DNA of 64,000 nt from Mrakia gelida (taxonomy: Eukaryota; Basidiomycota; Tremellomycetes; Cystofilobasidiales; Mrakiaceae): assembly GCA_024345305.1 (NCBI GenBank), contig BRON01000005.1, forward strand, positions 1,612,001 through 1,676,000. The letters run 5' to 3'. The notes beneath the pieces are model-generated. The model saw nothing but the letters and a program-made list of their open reading frames with translations, ran no database searches and had not been told where the DNA came from. The position numbers were made by a program, and so were the translations under genes. Each line of letters begins with the position of its first letter. Positions within the stretch are counted from its first letter, which is position 1. Below, one piece after another: positions 34,596 through 46,000 of the stretch.

Positions 34596-35771
34596 CTAAA
34601 ACTTCTCTCCGAAGGGTCTGCTCGAGAAAAAGCGAAAAATCGATCATCAACGTCGTCGTCTCGTTCTTCTTTTCGTGGCTCTCGTGAAACAGCAGGACTC
34701 ACCGAACCTCGACCTCGAACGTAAAGGAGCTTCGATCTTGCTGATGAAGGAACAAGTACGTCTTCGCGACCGAGTCCGGGTCGAGTTTCTGGGCGAGCGA
34801 CGAAGGCAAAAGAAATCCACGCGACGCGTCAGTTCGCCATCTCCCTCCCTTTTTGTCTCGCTTCGGAGGGACTCACATTCTCGTCGCCAGGTCCAACTCT
34901 TCCTGTAAATCATCAAGCAAAGGAATGCCATACGATCACTTACAGTTTATCTTCGAATCAACGAGGCTCTTGACTCACCATCAACGACGACATGCCCAAC
35001 GTGCACTCCCTCCGGACCCAACTCCCTCGCAAGACTCTGTCCCAAAGCCTTCAATCCGAACTTCCCTGTCGCGAAAATCCCGAACCTCGCTGCTCCTCGA
35101 AGCGAAGCAGTCGCTCCGGTAAAGAGGAGCGATCCTCTTCCTGCGAGGGAAGAGGCGGCGGGAGGGAGAGGGTTGGCGAGGATGAGAGGGAGGATGAGGC
35201 GGGCGAACATGGTCGGACCGAGGCTGTGAAGAAAAGAGGAAAGGATTCGAGTTAGTTCGGAGGGGAGAGGAAGTGTTGAAGCGGATTGGAGAGAGGGAGA
35301 TGGAGCGGGGGAGCAAGCGACGCACATGGAAGTCTGCACGGACGTTTCGAACTCCTCGTTAGTTGTCTCGAGAAAAGGTTTGGAGCTCGGTCTCTGCCAA
35401 TCCGAACATCCGTCACCCAAGAAATGCTATCAGCTATCGTCTCTCTCACCCAAACGCAGCCCCGTCAGCGACGTCGTCGAACTCACAACACTAGCGTTCC
35501 AAACCCCGACCTCAACCCTCCTCCCTTTCCACTCCCTCTTGATATCTTCAAAAGCCCTCTTCAACCCCTCCTCAGTAGCCTCACTCTGGTAAGCCTTCAC
35601 CTCCGCTCCGTCGAGCTTCTCCAGCTCCTGAACGAGCGGCTTGAGGTTCGAGAGGGAGCGAGAGAGGAGGGCGAGAGCGTGGGTGGGTGCGAAGGCTTTA
35701 GCGATGGAGAGTCCGAGTCCGGGACCTGCTCCGTAGAGGATGAGGAGGGGTTTGAGAGTTGAGGTGGACAT
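34596..35771 (-). CDS. Short-chain dehydrogenase/reductase-like protein
   Basis: Exons 35771-35487, 35393-35326, 35223-34979, 34902-34877, 34788-34703, 34617-34596 encode 243 aa. The cofactor-binding motif is YGAGPGLGLSIAKAF, close to the TGxxxGxG pattern. WNASV corresponds to the NAG strand, and GSLLFTGATASLRG with FGIFATGKFGLKALGQSLA covers the active-site region. The usual catalytic YxxxK reads FATGK here, so Tyr is replaced by Phe or Ala while Lys is kept; classical activity is doubtful. Atypical SDRs with this kind of change are common in fungi. The C-terminus (FTFEVEVRPFGEKF) is typical of the subgroup. One exon is 26 nt. The substrate is unknown. Confidence 0.88.
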
Positions 35772-36464
35772 AGGGTTCGAGGTGGTGATGGTGGTTAGGA
35801 GGTGAGATGAGAGGAGTCAGCGAGTCGCCGAAAGGCGAGCTCAGTTGACCATCGGTCAGCTCCCCGTTCCAGCTCATCCTCTGGGAAGTGACGAGCTTTT
35901 CCCATTTCTCAGGTTACTCACCACCAGACGCGTCAAGAAAGAGAGATCATGAAGAGAGAGAGAGAACCAGCCCCGTACGTACGAAAAAAGTCAAAACAAG
36001 CAAGCGGAGGACGCGGCGAAAGGCGAGAGGTTGGTACAAAAAATCGGACGCGTCGAGGAAGAAGGGAAGATCGTGTTGGGTGCAGGAAAGAAAAGCGAGA
36101 GGTGTGTGGGTGTGCGTGAAAAACAAAGAAAGGTTCGTAACGTAGAGTAAGGAGCCAGGGAGCCAGGGACAGGAGAAAGCGAAGCGAGACGAGACGAGAG
36201 AAGGGAAGGGCGTCAAGACGAGAAACAAGCAAGAAAGGGACGTGAGCGTGTGCGAGAACGAGAAGGACAACGGAAGAGTGAAGGACGTGTTCGTGAAAAG
36301 TAGTGTACGGAAAGAGAAGAGAAGAGTGGGTACAATCATTTGTGCATGGGGATGCAAGGAAGAGGGAGAAAGAGGAGGGAAGAAGCTCGAGAACGAGCCG
36401 AAGTTTTTGAGGGTTCGGTGGACGCGTCGATTGGATGCAGGTGGTGATTGGGTGCGTGAGAGGT
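35772..36464. other. Intergenic region between two minus-strand genes
   Basis: Promoter of the dehydrogenase gene and 3' end of PPS1. Purine-rich on the plus strand; three ACGCGT hexamers (near 35929, 36047, 36421). No RNA gene or ORF supported. Confidence 0.5.
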
Positions 36465-39400
36465 TTAGTGGAGGTAGCGGTGGTTGAGGAGAGCCTGAAG
36501 AAAGAACGAAATCGAGAGGAGGGTCGAGTCAGTCTCGAACGAAGGGTCGAAGCCGCGCGACGGCGAAAAGTTGAGACGACTCACGATCTCCCTGCAAAGG
36601 TTGGGCCACGACATCGCCTTCCTTCCGTGGGCTCGAGGATTGGTAGCCTCGACGGGTCTGGTAGCTGGAGGGGAGGAAGGATCCTCGATGTCGATAGGCT
36701 TGAGACCTCGTTCGGCTTCGGCTTTCTCTCGAGAGATCTCGACTGGAACGACGAACGGACGAAGCAGGTCAGCGACGAGTCGACGAGACGCAGAACGAGT
36801 AAGTGCAGAGAAAAGACTAACCTTCCCATCCCTGAAGCTCGTAGAGGAACTTGAGGTTCGGCTGGATGAGGACGTTGAGGCGTCGAGCTCGGGTGACTGA
36901 GTGAAGAAGAAAACGAGCGAGGACGGGAAGTCAGCGAGAGGCTCGAAGAAAGAGCAAGAGACGAGAGGGAAGATGGACTGACGCATGTAGGCGTCGATGA
37001 GACTGAGTCCACAGTGCTTCATGAGGTAGCTGTTCGACGGAGGAGACGAAAGGAGAAACGGTCAGCTTCGCGGTCCTTCTCCTCCTCGTCTTTCCCTCGT
37101 TCGAGACTCACGCAATCGTAACCGTCGCGCTCCTCGAAACCCCAACCTTGCAGTGCACCAACACCTTTCCACCCTCCAACCTAGCCTGCTCGATCCAGCT
37201 CACCGCCTCAGCGATGGCAGGTCTCAAGGGCGAGACTCCATCGTCGCAGATCGACTGCATGTCGAGGACCTTGATCCTCCCAGCTTGATGTTCGTACCAA
37301 AGGGCGTGGTTGGGAGCTTGAGAGGTAGGAGGACAGATGGGGTGGGAGCCGATGGAGAGAGGGGAGACGTGGGCGAGTTCGGGGTTGAGGAGAGCGGATT
37401 CTCCGACGGAGACGACGTGGGTGATGCCTGAGGGAGGAAGGACGGCGTCGAGAGTCAGTTTCAGGATGGGAGGGAGAGAGAGAGGGATGAAGCTCACCGA
37501 GAGCGTGGAGCATCTGAGGGTTGGAAGCGTGATTGATGTTCCCTAGGTAGAGGAAGTCGATGATTCGAGAAGGGAAGGATCCTTCGAAGGTTGGGCTCTG
37601 CAAGAGACGAAAAACGACGCGACCGTCAGCATCTAGCTCTCCACCACACTCAAACAACGACGATTCGATCACTCACATTAAACCAAGCGTTGTTCTTCTC
37701 CATCTCCGCTGCCCTCTCCTCCCTCCCAATCTTCACCGTCAAGGCCGTCGGATGAGGCGACGACGACGACCCGTTCGCGTTCTTCTCTCCTCTCCCCCAG
37801 TTCCCCAACCCCCACCCGCTCTTCCACTTCATGACGGGAGGCATGGCAGCAGGAGGAGAGAGCACGACCGAAGGCGAGTTGAGTCTTCGTTCCTGGAGGA
37901 GTCGTTCCTCGACGCGTCGAAGGAGGTTGAGGTCGTGAGGGTAGACGAAGAAGGCTCGTTTCGAGTGGAGGTGGAGATGGAGGTAGGCTTCGGGGAGGGT
38001 GAGTGAGTGGGTGACCATGATGTAGGAGAGGGCGAAGACGGAGGTTTCGGTCTGGTGGGGAAACAGGAGGGAGACGAAGTCAGGCGCCGAAGACGACGAC
38101 GAGGAAAGGAGGACGAGCGAGACTCGAGACTCACGTAACCGTCGAATCCGTGGACCATGACCTTCTTCCCCTCCGAAACTCTCTTCTTGAGCCACTTGGT
38201 GAACTCCAAGATCTGACCAGCCATCGTTGCCATCCCTCTCCAGTCTCCTTGAGCGCAGACGAGGCTCGTCGAGAGGCACTGGAGGTGGTAGATGGGCGTG
38301 GTTGGAGGCGGAGGAGGAAGGTTGAGACTGAGAGCAAGCTCGTCCTTGAGCGAAGGGAGAGGAGCGAAGAGACCAGGAGGAGATTCGGGGACGGGAGACG
38401 AGTTGGGTGAGGCGATGACGGTAGGATCCGAGGAGGTGGGTGGGTTGGAGGAGAGTTGGACGGAGGCGAGAGCTTGAGCGAGAGGTTGAGGCGACGTGGG
38501 ATCGTCGTGCTTGTGGTGATGCATCCCGTGAGAGTGATGGGAGTGATGATGAGGCTGAGAGTCGTGGTGGTTGTGATGGTGGTGTCGATGATGTCTCCGA
38601 GGATGGTGAGAGTCGAGGACGGTGACGGCGTGGTTGAGTCGCATCGCGTCTGGCATCTCGGCTTGATCGAACGCCTGATCGAACATGAAGATCGCGAGAG
38701 AGTCAGAAACGGACTTCTACGAAGACACAGGATGGCTGAAAGAGTCAAAACTCACCTCGATGCAGATGTCGAGCCCGTTCGGGTTCAACTCCTCGCTCAC
38801 GAGCATCTCTCCGTCCTCGACGGCTCGCATCATCGGACAGTCGTACGAGTTTCCCATCTGTAAGAAAAGCCAAGAGCAGAGTCAGCGTCGTTCTCCGAGT
38901 CGAGACAAAAAAAGAAGAGCTGCAGGACGCACCCAGAAACCAGGCGAAACCTCCTGAGCTCGCGTCAACTCGACCGTCTCGAACGCTTCCTTCTGGAAGA
39001 GATCGATCTTGCTCCTCAAGGTTCCCTGTGAATCAACGGCGACCAGTTCGGGGTACGAGTTCTCGAAAGCGGAGAAGGGATCTGGTGGATTCGAAGACAG
39101 GAAAGGAAACGCGTCGACAGTCAGCGAGAGTTTTCGTCGACTCGTCGTTCACGAAAGATCAGGGCTGGACTGACCCGTAACGAGGAAGACGTTGTATCGA
39201 ACAGGATCCTCTCCGTCGTGGCATTCGAGCTTCCGTTCTTGCCACATCGTCTCGAGAGCTTCGGCGCATCTGAGAGGAGAAAAAAGAAGATCAGCGACGC
39301 GTCGAGAGCGGAAACTGTTCGGGTTGGAGGAGGATACGGACCTCTCGGCAACGTTCAGAGCAGAAGCACAGAGACCTTGAGGGTGGTAGACGACCTGAGG

Positions 39401-41560
39401 GAGGCAAAACGAAGGGAGAGTCAGCGAAACAAGACGCGAGGCGACGACTTCGACGGTGGGAAGGACGCACGATGTCCGAGATGGTCGCGTACTTGGCCTG
39501 TTCGAGAGGAAAAACGAGCAGTTATCAGTACTCGATCATCGAAAAGAGGAAAGAGAACAAGACGGAGAAGACTCACCACCTGCAAACCCAAATTCCTCAA
39601 CGAGATCGTCTCTCCGACCTTCCTCTCAACGAACACACCTCTCTTCCTCCCTTCAACCCCACCACCTTCCATACTCCTCGCCAGCTCCTCCCCACTCGCC
39701 ATCGCTCTCCCACCAGGCGAACCTTTCCCATACCTCGTCGATCCGTACGAGTTCGAGCGGCTGGGTCCAGCAGAAGCAGACGCGAGGGTGAGGACCTCCG
39801 TCGCGACGACGGCCGACGTGAGGTAGCATGCTTTGGAGGGAGGCGTAGTGGATTGAGTGGGCGTGAGTTGGGAAGCGTTGGTGAGAAGGGAGGCTGAAGA
39901 GTCGGTGCTGCTTGAGGAGGTGGAGAGGGAGGGAGTGGAGTGATGGGTCGAGAGAGAGGAGGAGGCGTTTCCTTGGCCGTCGTGGTCGTGGTTTTGGAGG
40001 CATTGAGAGGTTGAGGAAGAGGAGAGAGGGAAGGATGCGGAAGCTGGTAGAAACGACGAGCAGAGGGTGAAGATGAGTCAGTGACGAATCGGAAACCAAA
40101 CGCGTCGACAGGAACGAGGGTGGTGGGTTCGAGCGAGATGAGAGATCCGAAACTCACATGCCGCTCCCCAACTGCTCTCCGACTCTCCAGCGCTGCTCGC
40201 CATCGATCCCGTTCGACTCCGAGCTTGAGTGTTGCACGAACTCCACGAGCAGGAAGCTGAGCATCGAGTGGGAGGAGGAGAAGCGTCTCCGGGACCGGGA
40301 GAGAGAAGGACGGTGAGGCCTCGGTATCGAGGGCTGGAGCGGGAATCAACGAGGAAAGCGTCAGCGACTGGAAGGGAACTTGGAACTCAGAGAAGGTGAA
40401 GGCTACTGACGCTGGGTGCTGAGCTTGGTAGCTGCATACGAGGAGAGATCGGCGAGGGAAGAGAGCGAGATGATCTTCGTTCAGCTTCGGGACCCTTCGA
40501 CTTCTGCTCTTCGACGGAGCGGAGACGATGAAGGAGGAGTTCTGACTCACCCAGGGAACGAGCTGAAGAAGTTATCGAGATGGATGTTCCCGTCCCTCAT
40601 TCCATGAAGCTGACGATGCATCAAACCAAAGCACGAAGGGGAGGAGTCAGCGAAGGAGAAGTGCGGAACCAAACCCTCCCAAATCTTGGTGGCGTGGGAG
40701 GGAGGGAAGAGAGTCAAGGGAGGAGGACGTACCCAAGGGAAGAGCGCCGTTTCCGGAACGTCGAGCGAGAGATGAAGATGCTCGACATGAGCGTACTGAG
40801 CATACGAAAGAAGAAAGAGCGGGAGGTCAGTACAGGGAGAGAGAGGGGAGAGGAGGGAAGGGAGGAACGACGGTTTCCCCGCTAATTCGTCCCTTCTCTC
40901 GAAAGCGAAGGTGTTTGGTGAGAGATGTATAGAATAGAGACTCACCTCTTGAGCAGAGATAGCTCTGACTGTTGTCCCCCCCACCCTCTCCAAAACCTGC
41001 AAACTCTCTACCCACCCTCTTCCGTACTCGATTCCATCTATGCCCTTTCCCTCGATTCCTCCATGAACGCCTTCCCTATCTTGCTCCTCCCTCAACGCCC
41101 TCCCTCCTGGAGTAGGAGTTCGAGGAGGAGAGATCACCATGAAGCTAGAAGCGCTCGACCTGGTAGTCGTCGATGTCGTAGCAGCTGTTGAGTTTGGGTC
41201 GAGCTGCTGATGATGAGATCTTGAAGCTGTGAGGTGAGAGAGGTGGGGTGGAGTCGGCCTAGCTGGGGAGGGAGACAGTCCGAGGAAGCTTGGGGAGCCA
41301 GCACAAGTCGAGGATCCTGATGAACCTCCAGCCGAGGAGGAAGGGTGATGATGATGAGAAGTGGGAGCGTGGACTGTATGCGTTGACGCTGAGGAAGGGG
41401 AAGGAGAGATGGAGGGAGCGAACAAGGAGGGATCCGAGGAGGAGGCAGTCTCGGCGACGACGGAGGAGGAGGAGGGAACCATGGGAGAACCTCGACTTAG
41501 ATTGCAGACAGGATGGAGAACGGGGAGAGGAGAATGCATAGTAGCAGCAGGCGGAGGCAT
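36465..41560 (-). CDS. PPS1: Dual-specificity protein phosphatase PPS1
   Basis: Nineteen exons from 41560 to 36465 give about 1156 aa: 41560-40946, 40795-40733, 40609-40551, 40431-40411, 40332-40154, 40043-39577, 39497-39471, 39394-39342, 39269-39175, 39081-38933, 38857-38756, 38674-38135, 38051-37677, 37597-37498, 37427-37111, 37029-36983, 36896-36822, 36742-36585, 36494-36465. The C-terminal catalytic domain holds IIDFLYLGNINHASNP, the general-acid loop region and the active-site loop GGKVLVHCKVGVSRS (Cys nucleophile and Arg), then AYLMKHCGLSLIDAY and RARRLNVLIQPNLKF. Upstream lies a second phosphatase-like module of the Pps1 architecture (KVMVHGFDGYTETSV), where the active Cys is absent. 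Yeast Pps1 influences S-phase progression. Odd points are a long Ser-rich N-terminus, a His-rich tract at 38506-38625, and a fifth exon whose phase needs a GTTTCG donor instead of the overlapping GTGAGT. Confidence 0.9.
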
Positions 41561-42369
41561 GTCGGGTGGGGGGGAGGGTGGTGGTTGGGAGGGAAAGGGA
41601 GGTTTTTTGGGACCTGTGGTCGTGTGAAGGAGAGAGGGAGGGGAGAGAAGGTCGAGTCTGAAGTCAAGCTGAGTTCGACTGCGTTTGTGAGCTAAGGAAA
41701 GATCTCATCTACCAGTAATCTTAGAGCAGCCGTCATCGTGCGCAGTCGGAAGGTTTTCTCAGGCCCATCTCTATGAAGCGGAAGAAGAAGCTTTGCGCGA
41801 GGGAGAAAGGCCCAAGGAAAGGGAGGTGAACTGAGGGCGAGAGGGGAGCGAGAGGCGTTCGTGCCTCGCCCTCGCTCATCTTCACTCTGGACAGCTGACC
41901 TCGCTCTTGTCCGAGCGCAGGGAAGCAAAATTGACTTTCTCTTCCCTTCCGCGGCGTGAGAGAGAAGGCGCGAAAGAACAGGCAAGAGGGGACGAAAGCG
42001 CGTCGTCCTCCAACGAAGGAAGCCAGCTTCTCCGACTCTCCTTCGAAGGACACTCGAGATAGCGGATGCTACAGAGAACGAGAGGGGTCCGATGGAGAGC
42101 CAGAAAGTTTGGAAGTCTAAAAGATGAAACGGCAAGGGGCAGAACTTCGGGGCGTCTCCCTCGCCGATCTCCCTTTGCTCGTCATCTCTTCCTTGTCTCT
42201 TCGTTTTTGTCGTCTCTTCTATTTCTTCAAGCGACTCTCAGGTTCCAGTAGCAGCAAGCAGATTGTAATCTCTCAAATCAAATCAGAGTACGCAAGACAA
42301 AATAAACCAGTTCGATCCAGCGAGGACCGCAACGAACTCAGACGCGTCGTGCCTCTTCAACCCAACAAC
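41561..42369. other. Intergenic region between two minus-strand genes
   Basis: Promoter of PPS1 and 3' region of the G6PD-like gene. Short open frames exist but have no protein-like features. Nothing else seen. Confidence 0.5.
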
Positions 42370-45053
42370 CTACTCGTACCTAGCCTCGAACTTCTTAATC
42401 GCCTCCGCAGGACCCTTCGATCCGTACTCGTACCCCTCAGGCGTAGGTCCATCCGCTCCCTCCTTCCAGTGCAGAATAGGCGTGAAGATCCTCCAACTCT
42501 CGACCAGTTCGTCCTCTCGAACGAACCCGCTCTTGTCCCCTTGGATGACGTTGTAGATGATGACCTAGCGGGCGAAGCGAGCGCAGGAGCGGGAGAGCGC
42601 GTGGAAGGGAAGTGAAGTCAGTGACGAGAGAACAGACGAACGAGCGAGAGAAGGAGAGAAACGAAGCGAAACGAAACGACGACGCGATGCGAACTCACCT
42701 CGTAAGCCTTCTTATCCATCGCAAGCTTCTGTTTCGGAACCACGTACTCGAGAGGAACGTTGACGGTCTTGGCTCCTACGAGGGATCCAGGCTCGAGGAT
42801 GTTGGTGGTGAGCTTGATGGACGGCGAAGGCGAAACTTGGATCTCGAGGACGTTGGACCGGGGTTCAACGTCGGGGAAGAGGGAGGGAGGAGTGAGGAAG
42901 TGGAATTTGAAGGTGATGAGGTCGGTGTCCATGCCTGGAACCAACCAAACAAAGAGCGAGGAGGGGGAGGAGGGGCGGAGGGATTGTGTGAGTTTGGAGG
43001 AGGAAGGGAAGGGAAGAGACGCGTCTCGCATCTGGAGGGGAACGAGTTGAGAGAGCGAGGGGAAAGAAGAAGAGAACTTACCCTTTCCAGTCTTGAACAC
43101 AATAGGGACTCCTTTCCATCGATCGTTGTCGATCCTCATCTCGAACTCAGCGAAGGTCTCGGTCTTGGAGTCGTCGGGCACGGTGTCGTCTTCGACGTAG
43201 GCCTGCAACGAGACGAAACGAAGGAGGTCAGCTCAGTTAAGCTCGTCGGCACCAGCTCGCACCGAAGAAGCACACACCTTCTTCTTCGAGTCAGTCTTGG
43301 ACGACGTGTACTGTCCGAGGATCACGTCCTCCTTCTTGATGGGAGGCATGGCCTTGAGGACCTCGACCTTCGCGTCTCGGATTCCCTCGCCTTGGAGGGA
43401 GGAGGGAGCTTCCATCGTGAGGAGAGTGAGAGCTTGGAGCATATCTGAAGGGCGTGACGGAGGGAAGGAGAGGTCAGACCAGCGAGGGAAGGGAAGACGC
43501 CCGGCGAGACGCGTCGAAAAAGGAGGGAGGCAGGACGAACGGTTCTGGCAGACGTCTCGAATCATTCCGAACTCATCGAAGTAACCTCCTCGTCCCTCAG
43601 CTCCGAAGGTCTGCATTCAGAAGCAACCGAAACGAAATGCGAGCGATCAGCGCGTCGTCCTCGCTTTCACCCTCCCTTCTCGAACCCAAGACTCACCTCG
43701 CTCATGATGACGCTGATCTTAGCGACGTGTCGAGCGTTCAACAGAGAGTCGACCCAGGTGTTGGCGAATCTGCAAGGCGAAGCGAAGAGCGCGAAGAGCC
43801 AAAGCGAAATCGAGAGTCAGCCTCGACGAGCTCGGAACTCCTTCCTCTTCGAGAACGAAAGCGAGAGCGACGACTCGGAGCTCACTCACCTGAGCTGAAG
43901 CAACAATCTGCAGGTGTCGTCTCCTAGGAAATGATCGATTCGGTAGATCTCCTTCTCGTCCCAGTCGGCGAGGATCTTGCCCATCATCTCCTCGCACGAG
44001 TCCGTGTCCTTTCCGAAGGGCTGCAAAACAACGACCGGCGAGATTCGTCAGAAACGCGACGCGAGAACGAAGAGGTTTGAGGGAGCGAGAGGGAGAACTG
44101 ACCTTCTCGATAACGATTCGGTTGGACATCTCCTTGGAGTAGTTGTGCTTCTTGAGCATTTGGGAGACCTGAACGAACTTGGAGGGAGGGAGAGCGAGCT
44201 GTTGTTTTCGAGAACGAGAGAAGAAGCGAGTTTGAGCTCGATGAACGGAGGAAAAGCTGCACTCCAGAGCCGAAGGGTTCGACTTACGTAGAAGATCCTA
44301 TGAGCCAGAATACAGAAGCAAAGCGGAGTCGTGTGAGCTCTCAGAACGAGCGAGAACGAGGAGAGATGGCCAAGGTGGAGGGAGCGAGCGAGTCTTCGTG
44401 ACGTACCTGTTGGCCTTCCTCCCTTCAAACTCGTGCTTCTCAATCGCTGCAAACTCTTCCTCGAGGCCCTTGAAGCCTGCGTCCTCGTCGTAAGGTCCCT
44501 TGGAGTAAGAGGAGATCTTCTCGAACTGCTTCTTCTTCTCCTCGTTGACGTCGAGCTCGCCCGACTCCTCGTCCGCCTCGACACCTCCGAGCAGCTGCTT
44601 CCTCCACTTCTCTCCAGAGAGATCCGACCTAGAGTATCCGAGGATCCTCACAGCTGAGAAGAAACGAGAAAATTATGAAGAGAGCTAGTCAGCTTCGTCG
44701 CTTGTCGAACCGCAAAGGTGGGGGAGAGAGAGGAGAAGGAGGAGAGAGGGAGGAGGAACGAGAGAGGACTGACATTTGGGAAGGAGATCTTGGAGGAGAA
44801 GAGCGTAGAGAGCAGGGAAAGTGGACTTCTTGGCGAGATCTCCAGACGCTCCAAAGACTGGAGAGCGAGGAAGAGGGAGAGAGAGAGGAGACGGCAGAGG
44901 AAGGGGAGGAAGAGACAGCAAAGGAAAGAAGGGGAGGGAAGAAGATGTCAGCTTCGTTGATGGGGGCCAAAGCGAGCTCAAGATGGACTGACCGACGATG
45001 ATGGTCTCGTCTTCGAGCACGTCGTTGGCGGGGTCTTGAACTTGAGCGGACAT
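42370..45053 (-). CDS. Glucose-6-phosphate-dehydrogenase-like enzyme with altered active site
   Basis: Twelve exons: 45053-44993, 44857-44774, 44653-44407, 44297-44288, 44198-44103, 44020-43890, 43769-43697, 43610-43541, 43444-43278, 43202-43082, 42934-42699, 42564-42370 (496 aa). The NADP-binding start is FGASGDLAKKSTFPALYAL. LALPPSKFV and RIVIEKPFGKD match the family. FGAEGRGGYFDEFGMIRDV is the second conserved block, and the C-terminus (YEYGSKGPAEAIKKF) is typical. The active-site peptide reads RIDHFLGDD, whereas nearly all G6PDs have RIDHYLGK: Asp and the catalytic His are kept, but the Lys that holds the substrate phosphate is Asp. Fission yeast Gcd1, a Zwf1 relative, is reported as a glucose dehydrogenase of the gluconate shunt, so a non-phosphorylated sugar is a reasonable inference. 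One exon is 10 nt. Confidence 0.9.
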
Positions 45054-46000
45054 AGTGATAGAGATGGATGGGTGGGAGGGTGAGATGGGTCAGGTGGGTG
45101 ATGGTGAGGAAAAGAGATGGGCAAATGGCGAAGGAGAGGAGGAAGAAGCTCCGGAGTTTCGCCCGCTAGCCGACTTTTTTTGAAGGAAGATATGAGCTGG
45201 GAAAGGTAGGTTTGGCTCCGAGGGGGAGATGGAGCAGAGGTGTGGTGAATCCGAGGCCGCAGGTAGAAAAATTGTGGAGAGAAAGCGGGATTCTTCCAAG
45301 GGCTTGGGGTCGAGATCGAAGCTGAACCACCTCCACTTCGTTTCGTCGAGTCGAGACGACGGTTAGTCTCGCTGCTCCTACAGGTAGGTGAGACTGATGT
45401 TCGGGTTGACAGCTCGGATCTCGAGGATTAATAGCCTCTAGGGCGAAGCTCAAGATATCGCTTCGGTTCGAGGAGCAGCCTCTCGAAGGCGTGGGCTGAA
45501 AGATCCGACGCGAGCGAGGGTCGTTGAGCGAACCAGACCTCTTCGCGAGGAGGAACAGTCGAGAGACGATTCAGTATCTTGAGGCTGAAGAAGTCGAGGT
45601 GGTGGTTAGAGAACGACCCCCAAAGGAGCCAAAGTTCCTTCGTTGGGTCGATTTCTCCGTCGTCGCCCCTCCTCTTCTAAGTTCTTCCACTCCTTCTTCT
45701 TGCATTCTCGAGGGATGTGCGACTACGTGCACTTCGATCCTGACTGTAAAAGTTTTTCACACTGATCTTGATGACTTTTCTGGCTGGATAGGGAGCGGGA
45801 CGAGACGTCTTCGACTGCTTTCTCGCGCGTCGTCGCTCTCGCGTCTGAGACTCGACTCCCTGGTCAGACTACGGCGTTCTCGAGCTCGACTGAAGCCAAG
45901 TTGGATAGTGATAGAACGTACAACAAGAACGAAGTCAGGTAAGAGAGAGAGCTAGAAGCGAAGGGGAACGCGTCGACGTGAACGACCCTCGAGGCCGAGT
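45054..46000. other. Intergenic region upstream of the G6PD-like gene
   Basis: 947 bp holding the promoter of the G6PD-like gene and the 3' end of the DUF2237 gene. No supported ORF, tRNA or repeat. Confidence 0.5.

Noticed and set aside
39597..40550. 317-codon minus-strand frame within PPS1
   Set aside because: It runs through two introns and shifts out of the frame that carries the conserved downstream PPS1 sequence; only part of it is exon.
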